Shown here in pieces: positions 11,664 to 23,607 of a DNA stretch of 64,000 bases. Every line of letters begins with the position of its first letter. Position 1 is the stretch's first letter. Made by a program: the position numbers and the translations under genes. This stretch comes from Larix kaempferi (Eukaryota; Streptophyta; Pinopsida; Pinales; Pinaceae), in assembly GCA_027924585.1 (NCBI GenBank), contig BSBM01003398.1:62001-126000 (forward strand), in the 5' to 3' direction. The notes under the pieces were generated by a model. That model worked only from the letters and a program-made list of their open reading frames with translations. It was not told the origin of the DNA and ran no database searches.

Positions 11664-14054
11664 ATTTTTTTTTCCAGATCAGAGATCAGCTGCCTTCAGA
11701 GGAGGCATTTTTGTTCAGGTTGCCCCTAGCAGATACATCAGAGGGGACAGACAGTTGGACTTACCATCTACCACAGGGTTACCTTTCCTTGCCAGGCTTT
11801 GAGACAAGCCCATTTGAGACAATGCCTAGTCATATTTTGATAGAGATTGTCACAGTGCAGTGCTGGTTTATTGTGTGCCCAGATTCAGCAGAGATCCAGC
11901 TCAGATACAGGTTCAGTAGCAGCAGATATATGGTGCAGCAGGTATTGCATGTATTGATTATTGCTTGTGTTGTAGATTAGACTCTTTTACACTTGCTAGT
12001 ACACTAAATTTGCATGAGATGATATATTTGGTGATATGCTTATGATATGATGTGTTTGGGCCTATTGGTGATGTCAGTCCACCCCTCCAGTTAGACTTAT
12101 GTATATGCACGCTGAGTCATGTCCTGTATACTTGGCTTAGACTTGATCACTTAGCCCCTCGATAGTTGACTTTAGCACCATTATCACCTTCTCCACCCAT
12201 CCGATTCATCCATGACACTTCTTCCCCGACTTGGATTCTGATTTGTGATCACGAGGACCCCTTTCCCCAATGATCTCTGAGTTTGCCATGACTCCCTGTT
12301 TATTGTGCCTTGGCTCTTTAGTGTGTGAGATACACCGTTAGACCTGGGATTTGCTCTTGTCAGTTGCCCCCGATGTTGCAATGCAGTTAGGATTGTGTAG
12401 CCTCCCAGGTGCTCCCCACTTGTCGTCGAAGCTTCTATTACCCACCCCCATTACCTTTACAGTATGAGTGCCATGTTTATATCTTTTGAGATATGTATGT
12501 AGCCCAAGAGGGCCATGAAGAAATGAAATGTAAATCAGGCTAAAAAGGCCATTGTATTGTAAATTGTAAAATCTAGCCAAAAAGGGCTAAGTATGAAACT
12601 CATTGTAAAATCCATGCAATGTGTTTATGAACACACATGGATTCTGGTTAGCTATACATGTCAGCATTTGTAGTGGTTATTCCTCACCTAGTCCTACGGG
12701 ACAAGGAGGTGAGAAGGAGCAAGGGACAAGCTCAAGATTGCACCCTAGAGTCTCAAGTTACAGTTTGCCGGACACCCAGTTTGGCAGCTCTAGAAAAGAA
12801 CCCCATAGAGTCTTCGGATACGGATGTGAGTTGTGGGATACTTGTTAGATGACTAGTGGTGGTTTCCTTGAACTACACCCATTTGTGAGGCACCACCCTT
12901 CCCCGTGTTTTGTCATGGCATACTTACCTCAGTGGACCCCGCTTTCCCGAGATGTCTAATGGTCACATGATCTTTATCCTCGTCTTCCCATATCTTTTAC
13001 CTTGTTTTCCACATCACCTAGAGTCAGCAAGGTGGTCAATTCTATGGAGGTGTATAGCATCCTAGTCTTTTGGAGGTGGTGGGCCCACTTCACCAGGGCC
13101 TTGTACTATTTCGGGATTTAATGTATTTTTGATCACCATGATATCATTTATTGCTTAGTAATGTACTAACTTGTTTAATCGAGCCTTGTCACTTCATGCT
13201 TGCATACAGGTTTCAACTAGCACTATAGTTGACCAGATTTGACTTAGTCAAACTGGGTTGACTAGGCCAAAAATGGGCCCGAAAAAATGTTGCGATTGGA
13301 ATTTCGATTTCGATCATTTATTATCTACAAGGGTTCCATATGAGCATGCAACTGACGGAATTGCAAAACATTGAGCCATTTGAGAGATTTTTAATTATTA
13401 TTGGTCAACTTTGACCTGTTTTAATTAAAAATCATGGATTTGGGGCAAATATTGCCAAAGTGATGGACCGGGGTCATTCGAGTGGTCATCCCTACTACTT
13501 TTGGGGTCCACGATCACATTGCAGTAGATGGTTCGACAATCCAGGCAATAAAAGTGGGTCAAAAGCCCAATTTTCATCTTCAGCCATATAAACTAGCAGA
13601 AAATACATGGAAATCAGAATTTGACTAAGGCAACTATGGAGAAATGGCAAAATCAAAGGTTGGCAATGGGAAAGGTAATTACTAGGGTATTTTTGGTATG
13701 TTTTGACATTGTATTTGATGGTTGTGGGGCCCTCATTCGCCCAGCTCACCATAGAGGTCGATTTTGGCCCATAGGGGCATTTTTCTCCCTAGTGGGGAAT
13801 TCGATTTGCTTGATGTTGATGGTGGGACCCTTCTTATATGTGGTTGGGGGGATAAAACATCCCATAGACACCCCCCAACTACACCTTGTATTGATGTATG
13901 GCCCACAAGGGCCCCTCTCCTCCATAGTGCACTTCTCCTTGGGGCGATTCGCACCCCCCTTTAGGGATCAATCTCCACCATTCGATTTTGTGGATGGGGA
14001 GATGATGTCAACCCTCCATTTTGGAGGGAAACCTAGTTGAGAGTGAGCCATCTC

Positions 14055-14060
14055 TATAAG
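14055..14060 (+). promoter_or_regulatory. TATA box of the E2 5' LTR
   Basis: TATAAG within tctctataagagaatgg, followed by a cctccattgtac block analogous to the ccctcattgtaaa after the E1 TATA box. The same context is present in the 3' LTR at 36740-36745. Confidence 0.55.
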
Positions 14061-17000
14061 AGAATGGACTCACCTCCATTGTACTTCTTCTTGGCATTGT
14101 AGAGACTTGACATTGAGCTTATAGAGAGACACTCTTACTGAGTCACTTGTGATTTTGGAGTTGGATCCTTCTTGTGTTGATTGAGAGCACATTTCTGATG
14201 CATTGCTGAGTTACTTGTGGTGTCCCCATATCTCCTTGAGCATTTTCGATTTGCAGGTGAAGCTGGCCACTAGGGGAAATCGCAGCTCTTGAGACAGGGT
14301 CTCCTTGCTAGCATTTTTCTTTGGGTTCTCCAACAGGGAAGTAAATTTACTTATATTGTCATTTGCTTCTCTCATTATTTGTCATTTCATTTGTTGGTTT
14401 ATTATTGTCATATTGCCATAGAAACTGATCTCATCTTCTCCTTGGCAGGTACAAGAAAAACGCCTTTGCTCACTGGCTGCTCCAAAAACGTTGAGGGGAA
14501 AACGCTGTCTAGCTCTGCATTTGATCTTCGGGGTGTGTCTTCAACACGGGAATACCTTCTCCATTATCCAGGTACTGATATTTTCTCCTCTCTTATAATC
14601 CTTCTTTCACTGTTTGAATGCTAAGCTGCAACCATTTAAAAACCCTAAAAAAATTGATAACTTAGGATTTCACCGTAGGAACTTGTTCTATTTAAAAACC
14701 CAGTAATGATATATGCTTAAACTTACATATCTCAAATTTCTTTCAAATCCGACCCCGTTTACCCTTAGAACTAGGAGTTGGTCACCTGCTGAATTCGCCC
14801 TCCTTGGGCATTTCAGCCAATCTCACTGTTGGGTAAATTTTTGGGTTGTGGGTAGTCTTGATTCTAGCTTAGAACACCATTTTACCTTAGGGCATCAAGT
14901 TTCAAATCATTTAGACTCCATTTGCCCGTAATTTTAGCACTGGTCCACCTGGCAAAAATGCTCCACTTGGGCGTTTTTCTCTTGCTGCTTAATTGGGTTG
15001 ATTTTGGGTTTTGGGTACTTCTGATTTGGATTTCTATTGTCATTTTACCTAGGAAAATCAAGTACCATCTTCTAGAAGTGATCATAAACGTCATTTTCTT
15101 GCTGCCTGTTATCACACCATAGTAGCAGGGCTACTATTCTTGTACAGCAGATATCTGCACATTCCAGAGCTTCATTTATTCCAGAGCATGGCTATATATA
15201 TTGGATCACTCGTGATCAGAGCAGTACATTATTCAGATATTGTATGACCTTGTGTCAAGGCTGAGCCTAGATAGTTCAGATTTGATGACTGATGTGACCA
15301 CTTATCCCATTACAGTTTCAGTTCAGTGCCTAGAGATGTACTTCAGCAGTGTTTCAGATGATGCATGATGATTGCTATTATGATGATGTTGTATGATCTA
15401 TGGATATGTTCTCACTGACTGTGGATTATTAGCTTGTTGATTTAGTCATGATTATAGCATGTGCTTGGTAAATTATTCCTGATGTGGCAAACTACTTAAA
15501 ATGAACTGTAAATCATAAAATGGACAATTGCTTGCACTTTTAGGTCATTTAACAAAACTTACTGGTATCTCACCTTACATAGACATGGTCTTTCCCGACA
15601 CCAGTTGTCTGCTAGTGTAGGCTCCATACTCACTTATCTCCATCCATACATGACCTTCCTGTTTGACTTTAAACCCTGACTTGTCTTATTTGACTTTCTG
15701 ATACTGAGGACTTCCCCATTTTTCTACCTCTGTGTTTGGACCGCATCCCTGTTTATTCAGTGTCTCGGCTCTAAGTTGGTGACAGAACTTGCCTTTGGTG
15801 AGTTGGATTGTAGGCCTAAATCATTCTGGTCGGTTGTCCCGATGTTTGGCATTGGCTCGAACTCCCCCTAGTCACTTGAGATGTTGTTGGCTAAAACTGA
15901 AAGCTCATGTTCTACCTGTGGAAACTAAATAAATTCGCCCATGGAAACAAAAAAGGGCAAGAGCAATGAAAAGCTAAAAATACTCCTCGAAGAGTATAAG
16001 AAAGGTCCAAAAAAGCAATAGTTCTTAAAAGCTATATCTAAACAATTGCTGACCTTGTGAATATATAAAAAAACATGCCCTGGATGCAAGCTGCAACTAG
16101 TTGTGCTTCTCAGCACATCTGAAATCCGAAGGGTTATGTAGGCCAAAAAGGCCATGGAAATAAATTTAATGATCCTAATGAACTTGGATCAACTTGATGT
16201 AGACATGATGCCTAAGTTGAATAAGCACTCTCTAAACAACTTATCCATTTGTGAGGCACAGCCATCCCCCGTGTTCTTTTGTCCAGCACAGAGTTTGTAG
16301 CTTCCCCCTTCTCCCAGTCCAAAGTATTTTTGAGTTAAGTTAGACAAGTCAAACCCTTGGCCTAACCTTGCTCCTAGCCTTCATCCTTCACTAGCAGTTT
16401 GACCATGTCCAATAGGTAAGTTTGTCATTTGAACTAGGGTGCAAGTAATTTTATATAATCACGGAATATGTTAACTTGATTAATGCCACTGAATGGAATT
16501 TATACTTTGAGCTTAGCTATGAAGTGATTAAAGAAGCATTGTCTTAGTCTACTGATGTGATTTATCCTTGATTATATATATTCTTGGGATCCGTGATGAT
16601 GTGGACCATGTATGATGATTATTGGTGATGATTTATGGTCCCACATGTTTGATGATGATATCATATGATGGACATATGATACAGATGATGTTTGATCCAG
16701 TTCAGCAGGTTATTATTATTACAGATCAGCAGATTATACATTGTCCATATATGGTGGACCCTACAGCTGGCCCATTAGGGCAACCCAGGGTGTATGAGTA
16801 CTCATTCCTAGTGGATTTGGGTCTTCTGGATCCATTGAGACACTTATCTTTCAGTTCCGGGCACTTCTGACAGTGATTGATGCAGTTTTACACTTGTTGA
16901 CCAGATTTGGGGCTGATTTCCCAGCCTGAGCAGCAAGGGCCCCGAGAGGCCAGTTCACCTAGGGCGCTGATGATGGAGGGGGTGGTCCAGCCACTTGTTA

Positions 17001-17625
17001 TTACCATTTATCCCCCCTCCCGGAGAGCCTGGTGGGCTCAGATGGACAGCGCTAGCACCCTAGGAGGCAGTTTTGGCACTTTCACAGTTCCCGAGGCAGT
17101 TAAAAAATGGGATAAAGTGGTCACTGAGGAAATCGATTTGGGCAATTGAGGCAAGGTTTTGGCATTTGGTTTTCACAGAGGTCTTCCAGGTTGATCTCAC
17201 TATTTTCCAGTCATTTTTCACCATGTGGGTATCTCCAGATTGATCACAGGAGGACATTTACTGCTCGACTGTCATGGATTCTGAGGACAGTTTTGGTCAT
17301 TATTATCATATTGGACATATTTTTATTATTTCATTGTGCCTTGGGGTGAGCTAGCAAGGATTTATACCTCCTAGCCCCACCATGTGCTTATTTTATCATG
17401 TCCTAGTCATCATGAGGTGGATTATTGTACTTTATACCCCTCTTGTGGGATGACGTCACCCTCTATTGTACCATTTAGTGAGGGCGCTATTGTTATGTTG
17501 AGTGATCCATGTGATATATGGTTATGATTTGTTATTAGCCATTGATTATGTTGTGAGATCTTTTAATCTCAACCACTCATTTCAAAAAGTGGTTTTGAGA
17601 TCTAGGGTTTTGGTCTTTATTATCC

Positions 17626-17634
17626 TATATAAGG
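17626..17634 (+). promoter_or_regulatory. TATA box of the E1 5' LTR
   Basis: TATATAAGG followed by aggagaccccctcattg. AATAAA lies 56 bp downstream at 17690-17695. Identical spacing is seen in the 3' LTR. This is the probable core promoter for the genomic RNA. Confidence 0.65.
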
Positions 17635-18230
17635 AGGAGACCCCCTCATTGTAAAATTCATCTAGAGATTTTTGGCTCTTGGCTCTTGGAATAAAATTTC
17701 TATCTTTTGGAGTACATGCTTGGATTGGAGTGGATGTTGGTTGTTTCGATTGTAAATGCTATTGTCCATTGCACTGGAGGATCTTTTGTAGCTATCTTGC
17801 GTATTTGCCATATTTTATTTGCAGGTTGAGAGGGCGACTTTGACAAGTGCGAATTGGTGGGGAGGCTTGCCCTTCAAGCTTGGAAGAAGTCGTTTTGGGT
17901 TTGACAGGGAGTGGTTTTGCCTTTGTGTCAACTATTCTATGTTTTTCTCTCTCTTGTTTGCATCTACCTTCAATTTGTTAAACTAATTGATGCTTTGCTC
18001 CTTGGCTTGACAGGTTAGAGGGAATCTCATGTGGCTTGGAAAAATCGATTTGGCAAGAGGGCTTCAACAATTCTCCATTTGATCTTTGGCAAAGCAATCC
18101 TCGTCTCAACTAGCATTCATCTCTTCATCCAGGTATGTCCCAAGAGGTATGATTTTCTCTTCCTTGAATCTTCCATAATTTCTAGATCATAAAAACCCTA
18201 ATCAAATTAAAACCCTTGTTTTTGGTATTT

Positions 18231-19130
18231 CTTAGATCTACTTAGATCTAGCCCTCCTTTTGAAAAGATATTGAAAACCCACCTCTATAGCATCCACCCC
18301 TAGTTGGATCTATAGTTTGGTGGTGATTGGCTAAGAATTGACCCATTTTCTAAGACAAAAAGCTCTCCTTGACCCAAGTCGCACTTCCTAGAGAGAGGCT
18401 TGTTGGGCTAGATCTAGCACATGGGTATGTAAGATCCCGCTTGAATTGACAACTAGACACTTGATAACACATACCCATATCCTTACTTTGGTGAAAACTA
18501 CCTTGTGGACATCTCTCCATGTTTTGAGGGGTTGAAACCCCCCTTTGACCTCATTGGTAACTTAAAACTTAGATCTACTAAGATCTACCCATTGGATTCA
18601 CTTGAAACTTTGAACATGCATAGATCGGGGTATTAGCATCCCGGATCTACATTTTGGTGGCCATTGGACTTGGTTTGGTCCACCAAAACCACTTTTTGCC
18701 TCTCCTTGAGAAAGTCGCACCCCTTGGGAATTTTGAGTTGGACCACTTCTAGGAAGTGGGTGTTGGAGATTTTTGTGGATTTGGATTGCTCATGCCTTGA
18801 AACCTAGGTCTAGACTATCCTTTTGTCCCGATCCACCTTGGGGATTGCATTCCTTGTTTTAAGGGATTGTGGTCCACTTTTGGTCATTACCTAAAAACCT
18901 AGATCTAGTAAGATCCAACCATTGGATCTCATCCAAACCACTTGACTTGGCTTCTAGGTGTCCCGATCTACACTTTGACATCCTTCTTGACCCCATTAGC
19001 CCATCCAACAAGGCACTAGTCCTTCTCCAAGCAAGGCGCACTTCTTGGGATTAGTGTCAAACCCTAGATCTAACACATGGGTAACCCTAGAACCAACTCT
19101 AACTTGTAGATCTAACCTAGATCTAGCCTA
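18231..19130 (+). repeat. Degenerate about 330-bp subrepeats rich in AGATCT inside the E1 U5
   Basis: AGATCT-containing openings occur at 18234, 18571 and 18901 (spacing 337 and 330 bp), with a partial unit near 19066. Units share a gatctaca(c/t)tttggtgg-like centre and a later cttgag..gtcgcac..cttggga block. The same spacing appears in the E4 LTR (about 46810, 47145, 47472) and in the minus-strand solo LTR, so the repeats predate these subfamilies. Confidence 0.6.
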
Positions 19131-19598
19131 TAGTACCATCTTCACACTTAGCTTCACCTTGTAGGCCCACTTAAAACCATTTCACACTTCCCAAGGCAAT
19201 AAGACCCACTTGTATAAACACATGGTACTATACTTAATAATCATACCCAATCAAGTGGCCTAAACCATACATAGGTTGAAACACTAACTATCCTTGTACC
19301 ACCTTCAACCATGCCCTAAACATTAGGTCCACTTAGACTTGCATTGGTTTCCGTAACTCATCATTCATTCACCTTTGAAACCTTTGCTCGGGTCCAATCA
19401 ACTGCGATTGGGGTATAGGGTCTCCCCCTTGGTCTAGTTATACCTTGACCTAAAGCGAAGAGTGCCTCGGTTGACGTGACTCCCACATTGCATTGGGAAC
19501 CGTGGCATCTCTTAGGTCACCTCTTTAGTTGCCTAACTCCTCTACCGTCCCGGATGGGATACCTTTAGGGGCAACTACAAGTTGTGTGATAACATTTT

Positions 19599-19615
19599 TG
19601 GCGCCGTTGCCGGGG
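19599..19615 (+). other. Primer-binding site of E1, tRNA-Asp type
   Basis: TGGCGCCGTTGCCGGGG, four bases after the LTR end. It is fully complementary to the 3' end of plant tRNA-Asp(GUC) (..CCCCGGCAACGGCGCCA), the primer for minus-strand synthesis. Confidence 0.9.
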
Positions 19616-19710
19616 AGGTAGGGGCCTACCTTGGTTCAACACATCCTTGTGTCTCACTACCTTTCTGCACTTTAAACGACATACCTCTTGGTAGTAGAGC
19701 TTAAAAATCT

Positions 19711-19751
19711 ACCTGGCGACTCCTAACCGTGACTCCGCTGAGGAGCGAGCT
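19711..19751 (+). other. Conserved leader block, candidate packaging/dimerisation signal (E1)
   Basis: The block acctggcgactcc, then cgtgactcc, then gaggagcgagc lies between PBS and gag start. Comparable blocks occur in E2 (28827-28870), E3 (38583-38625) and E4 (48286-48327), although the surrounding leader has diverged. Short self-complementary words (CTCC..GGAG) allow a small stem. The function is inferred from position only. Confidence 0.4.
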
Positions 19752-19970
19752 CATAGTCATCCTTACAACACGCGAAGTAAATCAAATCCAAATCAACTGG
19801 AAGGAACCCCACTCACATATCACAAAAGAGATCCTAGAACTCAATCAACTAATTTCTTGTGGAAACTTGTTAACTCAGGTTCTCCAAACCGTGTCTTAGG
19901 ATCCCCTCTGTTCAATCCGGTTCCTCCTTTATCACCAAATCATAATTCCAGTTCAAACCCAGTCAACCCA

Positions 19971-22900
19971 ATGGCTGGACAAGGTCAATCAAACTCCGGT
20001 GTAAACAACCAAAACAACCCTCCTGTTGCTCGGGCTTTTGGTCATAAAGCTAGAGCTTCTCCTTTAGACTTCTCTCAGATTTTGGGTGCTCCCCATAGTA
20101 TGCCAGACAAGTACTTTGAAAAGATCCCAAAATTCAATGGCAATTGTGCCACCTCTATTGAGGACCACATAGACAATGTTTGGGCTCATATGGAGGCATA
20201 TGGGGCTGAGGAGGAGGATGGGTTTATTAGGGGTCTATTTGCATCCTTGGAAGGTGATGCTCGCAAATGGTTTGACCGTTTGCCTCCATCATCAATCAAT
20301 GGGTATGATGTATTCACCGATAAACTCAAGCAAGAGTGGTCAGTCAAGTTAGATGGGCGTTTCCTTTTACACCAACTTTTTGACATCAAAAAGAACGAGA
20401 ATGAGTCTGTCCATGAGTTTAACCAACGCTTTGATAGGACTGTTGCCAACATCCCAAGTAACATAAGGCCCCTTGACCAAGCCATCTTGATCCATTACCT
20501 TAATGCTTATGAAGGTTACCTAGGTTACCACCTAAAGGACAAAGACCCTAATAATTTGAAGGAAGCCCAAGACAACGCCAAGAAAGCTGAGGCAAATGCT
20601 GCCTCCATGGGAAAACAAAACTTCTTTGACCTAATTAGTGGACCTTCTTCCTCCAGATCTGAACCTAAGTTTAAGAAGAGTAAGGAACCTAGCAAAGAGC
20701 CCAGTGAAATGATGGAGAGTATGCATGAAATGATGAAAAACTTAACTCTCCTAACTAGGGACCTAGCCAAGAACAGAGAAGGGGATAGATATAGGCAGCC
20801 CTATGGTCCTAAACCTTATTGGAATCAACAAAAGAAACCTAATGAAGGAGATAGAAGAAACCCTATGAATCAAGAACCTCCTATCATAAACTGGTCTGAA
20901 GAGCAAAAGTTGGAAGATCCTGAGTATACCACCCATGGTGATGATATTCCGGATTCTCCAAAGAACATTAATTGGGTTGATGACTTAAAATTTGACAAAG
21001 ACTTCGGAAGAATCCTGATTGATCTTGAAGAAAACACCATAGAAGAAACAAACCCTAGTGGTCCCATCTATGCTACTGAACAAGTTAACCATGACCAAGC
21101 TCCTTTTAAAACTTATCAACGAAGAAAGGATGGCCCAAAGCCTACCCCTTTTAGTGAAAAGAAAAACAAAGAGTTGCCTAATCCAGTGAGTGAACCAATC
21201 CCTTTGCCTGAGTATGACTTTGATATCAATATCGAAAGAGAGTTAGACAAAGTTATGCATAACATTCCACTCACTGAGTTAATGAAAATCCCTTCCATAA
21301 AGGAGCAAGTGGTAGAGTTTTTCGAGAGTATCCCTGAGACTGCCACGACTAGTGGTGAGGATCCATCTTCTCAAAACCCAGCACCTTGTGATGTGGTTGA
21401 GGAAGAGGATGACCCTCCCATTAACATCCAAACTGCCTTATATGAGAGGAAGAATGGGGGTCATCAACCATTTTACCTTACACTGCGCATAGGTGATCTC
21501 CTCCTTCATAACTGTATGTTGGATTCTGGTGCCTCCATGAATGTGATGCCTTTACAAGTCATGGAAGCTATGGGATTAAAAATAACTAGACCTTATGGGA
21601 ACGTTTGTGGAATTGACTCTAAACCAGTCAAAGTTTTCGGACTGATCAAAAACCTGAGAGCTGACCTGTTTTCATGCCCCGACATATCTATGCTTATGGA
21701 TATAGTAGTTATAGATCTCCCTCCAGCCTATGGCATGCTCCTTTGTAGGAAGTGGTCCGCTGGGCTAGGGGGACATCTTCAGATGGACTTGTCATATGCT
21801 ACCATCCCCAACTCTGATGGGTCTTTGGTTAGGGTGTATCGGGAGCCATTTTATGATGGACATCTTGAGAATTATGAGGATGGCGTGAGAAACACTTTCG
21901 GTGAGGGTGAGTTGTTACCAGAGGGTATCTTTATGGTCATGGGTGGTCATGATGATGATCCTAGCATGGTAGAAGAAAGAATTATTGAAGTTGACCCTCG
22001 CTCCATTCAAGTGTCAGAAAACCTTAGGACCTCGAACCAACCCAATAGTGTAGGGCCAAACATTGACCAACCTGCACCTCCCATTCAGCTAAACACTTCG
22101 GAGGGTAACTTTGACCAAATTAGAAGGGGTGAGTACATACCTAGGACAGTACATGAGTGGCTTTTCCTAGTTGACCTTAACACAGAAAGAGGAAGACAGG
22201 GTTTACCTCACATCACTCCTTGGACAAATAACAATGAAGGAACACACCTTCCCTCACCTGAGGGGAATGATGAAGAACTAGTTGATTATCACTTCTCTGA
22301 TGTGCCTGATCACTTGTCCCATTTGTCCTTAGAGGATGGGGTTTTAAGGCAAGTGAATGACAACTCTATGAGTTGGCAAGAACATGCTTTGAGCCATGAT
22401 GCCCCTGGGGAAGACTTTTCATTGAATAATCTAGCCATTTTTCAAGAAGAACCCTCTGACCCACAGTTGATTCATCCTTACCCTAGCTTCCTTTTGCCTA
22501 GAGAGTTACCTAGTAATGAAGAGGGTGTTGACTCTACACCAGCACCTTTGGATATGAGGACTCACAGTACACCTAGCACAATTCATAGTCCCATCTCTGA
22601 TGACCATTTGGCATTTTTAGAAAACATGACCATTCCTATCCCATCAGGAGAGGGTAGTAGCGGAAGTAGTAAAAATCAAAGCCCTCCACCCTTAACCCAA
22701 GCTGAAATGAATAAGGATGTTGACACTGACCTTTTGACTATAGGAGAAATCTTGATTGGTAGCATGGTTGTACCCTTGAACGGTGGACCTCCCAGATGTG
22801 ATGAAATTCCTCCTAATAGGAATTCAAATATAGTTACACCTCAACCCCAATGCACTTCTGATATCCAACCTTTTCCTGAACATGTTATTGAAGTCATCCC

Positions 22901-23114
22901 TCAATCTGTAAATCGCCAAAGTTTCGAAATTGGTGATAAGGTTGTAGTACCTAATGATTTATTTTATATACGATCCAGGGGATCAGGTGACTTTTGGGTT
23001 GGACCACTTACTGTTGAGCGCTGCATTGATGAGATGTGTTTTCTCACCACTGGGACTGGCCAACTCATCTTACTCCCTATAAATCAAAGGGAGCTAAGGG
23101 ATTATTATCCCTGA
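19971..23114 (+). CDS. Gag-protease-GPY/F polyprotein of E1 (1047 aa, intact)
   Basis: I chose the ATG at 19971 because E2, E3 and E4 all have ATG at the same place (..NPMA/NPMV); the frame is open slightly further upstream without an ATG. Residues 45-230 are a retrotransposon Gag domain (KYFEKIPKFNGN, LEGDARKWFDRLP, HEFNQRFDRTV). An acidic/Lys-rich linker follows. Residues 490-620 form a pepsin-type retroviral protease with DSGAS at 518-522 and flap-like YGNVCGIDSK and YGMLLCRKWSAGLGG segments. Residues 771-825 hold a block (PDHLSHLSLEDGVLRQ) shared with E3 but of unknown function. Residues 979-1047 (FEIGDKVVVPND, WVGPLTVERC, LILLPINQRELRDYYP) resemble the C-terminal GPY/F domain of gypsy integrases. 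RT, RNase H, integrase core and a canonical CCHC knuckle are absent. Confidence 0.9.
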   Translation: MAGQGQSNSGVNNQNNPPVARAFGHKARASPLDFSQILGAPHSMPDKYFEKIPKFNGNCATSIEDHIDNVWAHMEAYGAEEEDGFIRGLFASLEGDARKWFDRLPPSSINGYDVFTDKLKQEWSVKLDGRFLLHQLFDIKKNENESVHEFNQRFDRTVANIPSNIRPLDQAILIHYLNAYEGYLGYHLKDKDPNNLKEAQDNAKKAEANAASMGKQNFFDLISGPSSSRSEPKFKKSKEPSKEPSEMMESMHEMMKNLTLLTRDLAKNREGDRYRQPYGPKPYWNQQKKPNEGDRRNPMNQEPPIINWSEEQKLEDPEYTTHGDDIPDSPKNINWVDDLKFDKDFGRILIDLEENTIEETNPSGPIYATEQVNHDQAPFKTYQRRKDGPKPTPFSEKKNKELPNPVSEPIPLPEYDFDINIERELDKVMHNIPLTELMKIPSIKEQVVEFFESIPETATTSGEDPSSQNPAPCDVVEEEDDPPINIQTALYERKNGGHQPFYLTLRIGDLLLHNCMLDSGASMNVMPLQVMEAMGLKITRPYGNVCGIDSKPVKVFGLIKNLRADLFSCPDISMLMDIVVIDLPPAYGMLLCRKWSAGLGGHLQMDLSYATIPNSDGSLVRVYREPFYDGHLENYEDGVRNTFGEGELLPEGIFMVMGGHDDDPSMVEERIIEVDPRSIQVSENLRTSNQPNSVGPNIDQPAPPIQLNTSEGNFDQIRRGEYIPRTVHEWLFLVDLNTERGRQGLPHITPWTNNNEGTHLPSPEGNDEELVDYHFSDVPDHLSHLSLEDGVLRQVNDNSMSWQEHALSHDAPGEDFSLNNLAIFQEEPSDPQLIHPYPSFLLPRELPSNEEGVDSTPAPLDMRTHSTPSTIHSPISDDHLAFLENMTIPIPSGEGSSGSSKNQSPPPLTQAEMNKDVDTDLLTIGEILIGSMVVPLNGGPPRCDEIPPNRNSNIVTPQPQCTSDIQPFPEHVIEVIPQSVNRQSFEIGDKVVVPNDLFYIRSRGSGDFWVGPLTVERCIDEMCFLTTGTGQLILLPINQRELRDYYP

Positions 23115-23160
23115 CCTTCCTTACCTTGCCTTGCATGTTTAGATTAGGTACGTTCTGAAT

Positions 23161-23174
23161 AAGCTCACTTGAGC
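23161..23174 (+). other. Conserved short stem-loop after the E1 frame
   Basis: AAGCTCACTTGAGC, a GCTCA/TGAGC palindrome with a 2-nt loop, within ctgaataagctcacttgag, 46 bp after the stop codon. It is identical in E3 (42150-42163). E2 has a different palindrome at the same position (33808-33820). Confidence 0.5.
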
Positions 23175-23607
23175 AGTAGGATTTGTGTGACTTTTCTTTT
23201 TCTGTGTGCTGAGTATTGTCCCGTTTTTCTTTTTCTGCCTGAGTTGAGTCTTGTTCCTTCCCAAGCTTTTCTCTTCTCCTGCATGCATTTAAGAAATTAT
23301 AGTTAGCATTTATATAGTTGGCTGCCTGTGCTGGTTGAGATTTGCCTGAATTAAGAATGTACTCCTTTCCTCCTGCACAGTAAATAAAATGATAATGATA
23401 TATGCCATGTTAGTTTTTCAAGTTCATGCTTTAGATTATATTTCAGTTCAGTTTTATTTTATTTTTATCCCATACATGCTCCATGATGGTATTCTAGTTT
23501 TTGTGAGAGCAGGAACAGGTGCAAGATAAAGGCTGAAAGCAAGGATGGTGCAGTGCTGGATTGAAGATTGATGCAGAGGTGTTCGAGACCAGAGATTCTG
23601 AGGTTCT

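Larger units (their letters stand above)
15107..19594 (+). repeat. E1 5' LTR
   Basis: 4488 bp, TG...CA. The TATA box at 17626 and AATAAA at 17690 split it into a U3 of about 2.5 kb and an R-U5 of about 1.9 kb. That is an unusually long transcribed LTR part. It ends gttgtgtgataaca, four bases before the PBS. Confidence 0.93.

Noticed and set aside
11639-11675. Hairpin plus T-run looking like a rho-independent terminator
   Set aside because: The window is plant nuclear DNA; bacterial terminators are not expected. Kept only as a palindrome.
13621-14040. 139-codon open frame in the E2 5' LTR, repeated at 36306-36725
   Set aside because: It is duplicated only because it lies in both LTRs. The two translations differ at many residues and match nothing recognisable. 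It spans U3 up to the TATA region, so coding is unlikely.
16907-17149. 80-codon open frame in both E1 LTRs (also 25452-25694)
   Set aside because: Identity reflects recent LTR duplication. The equivalent region in E4 is not open in the same way and no domain is seen.
19857-19970. Upstream extension of the E1 frame by 38 codons
   Set aside because: The first codon there is TTG, not ATG. The first ATG at 19971 aligns with ATGs at the same place in E2, E3 and E4.
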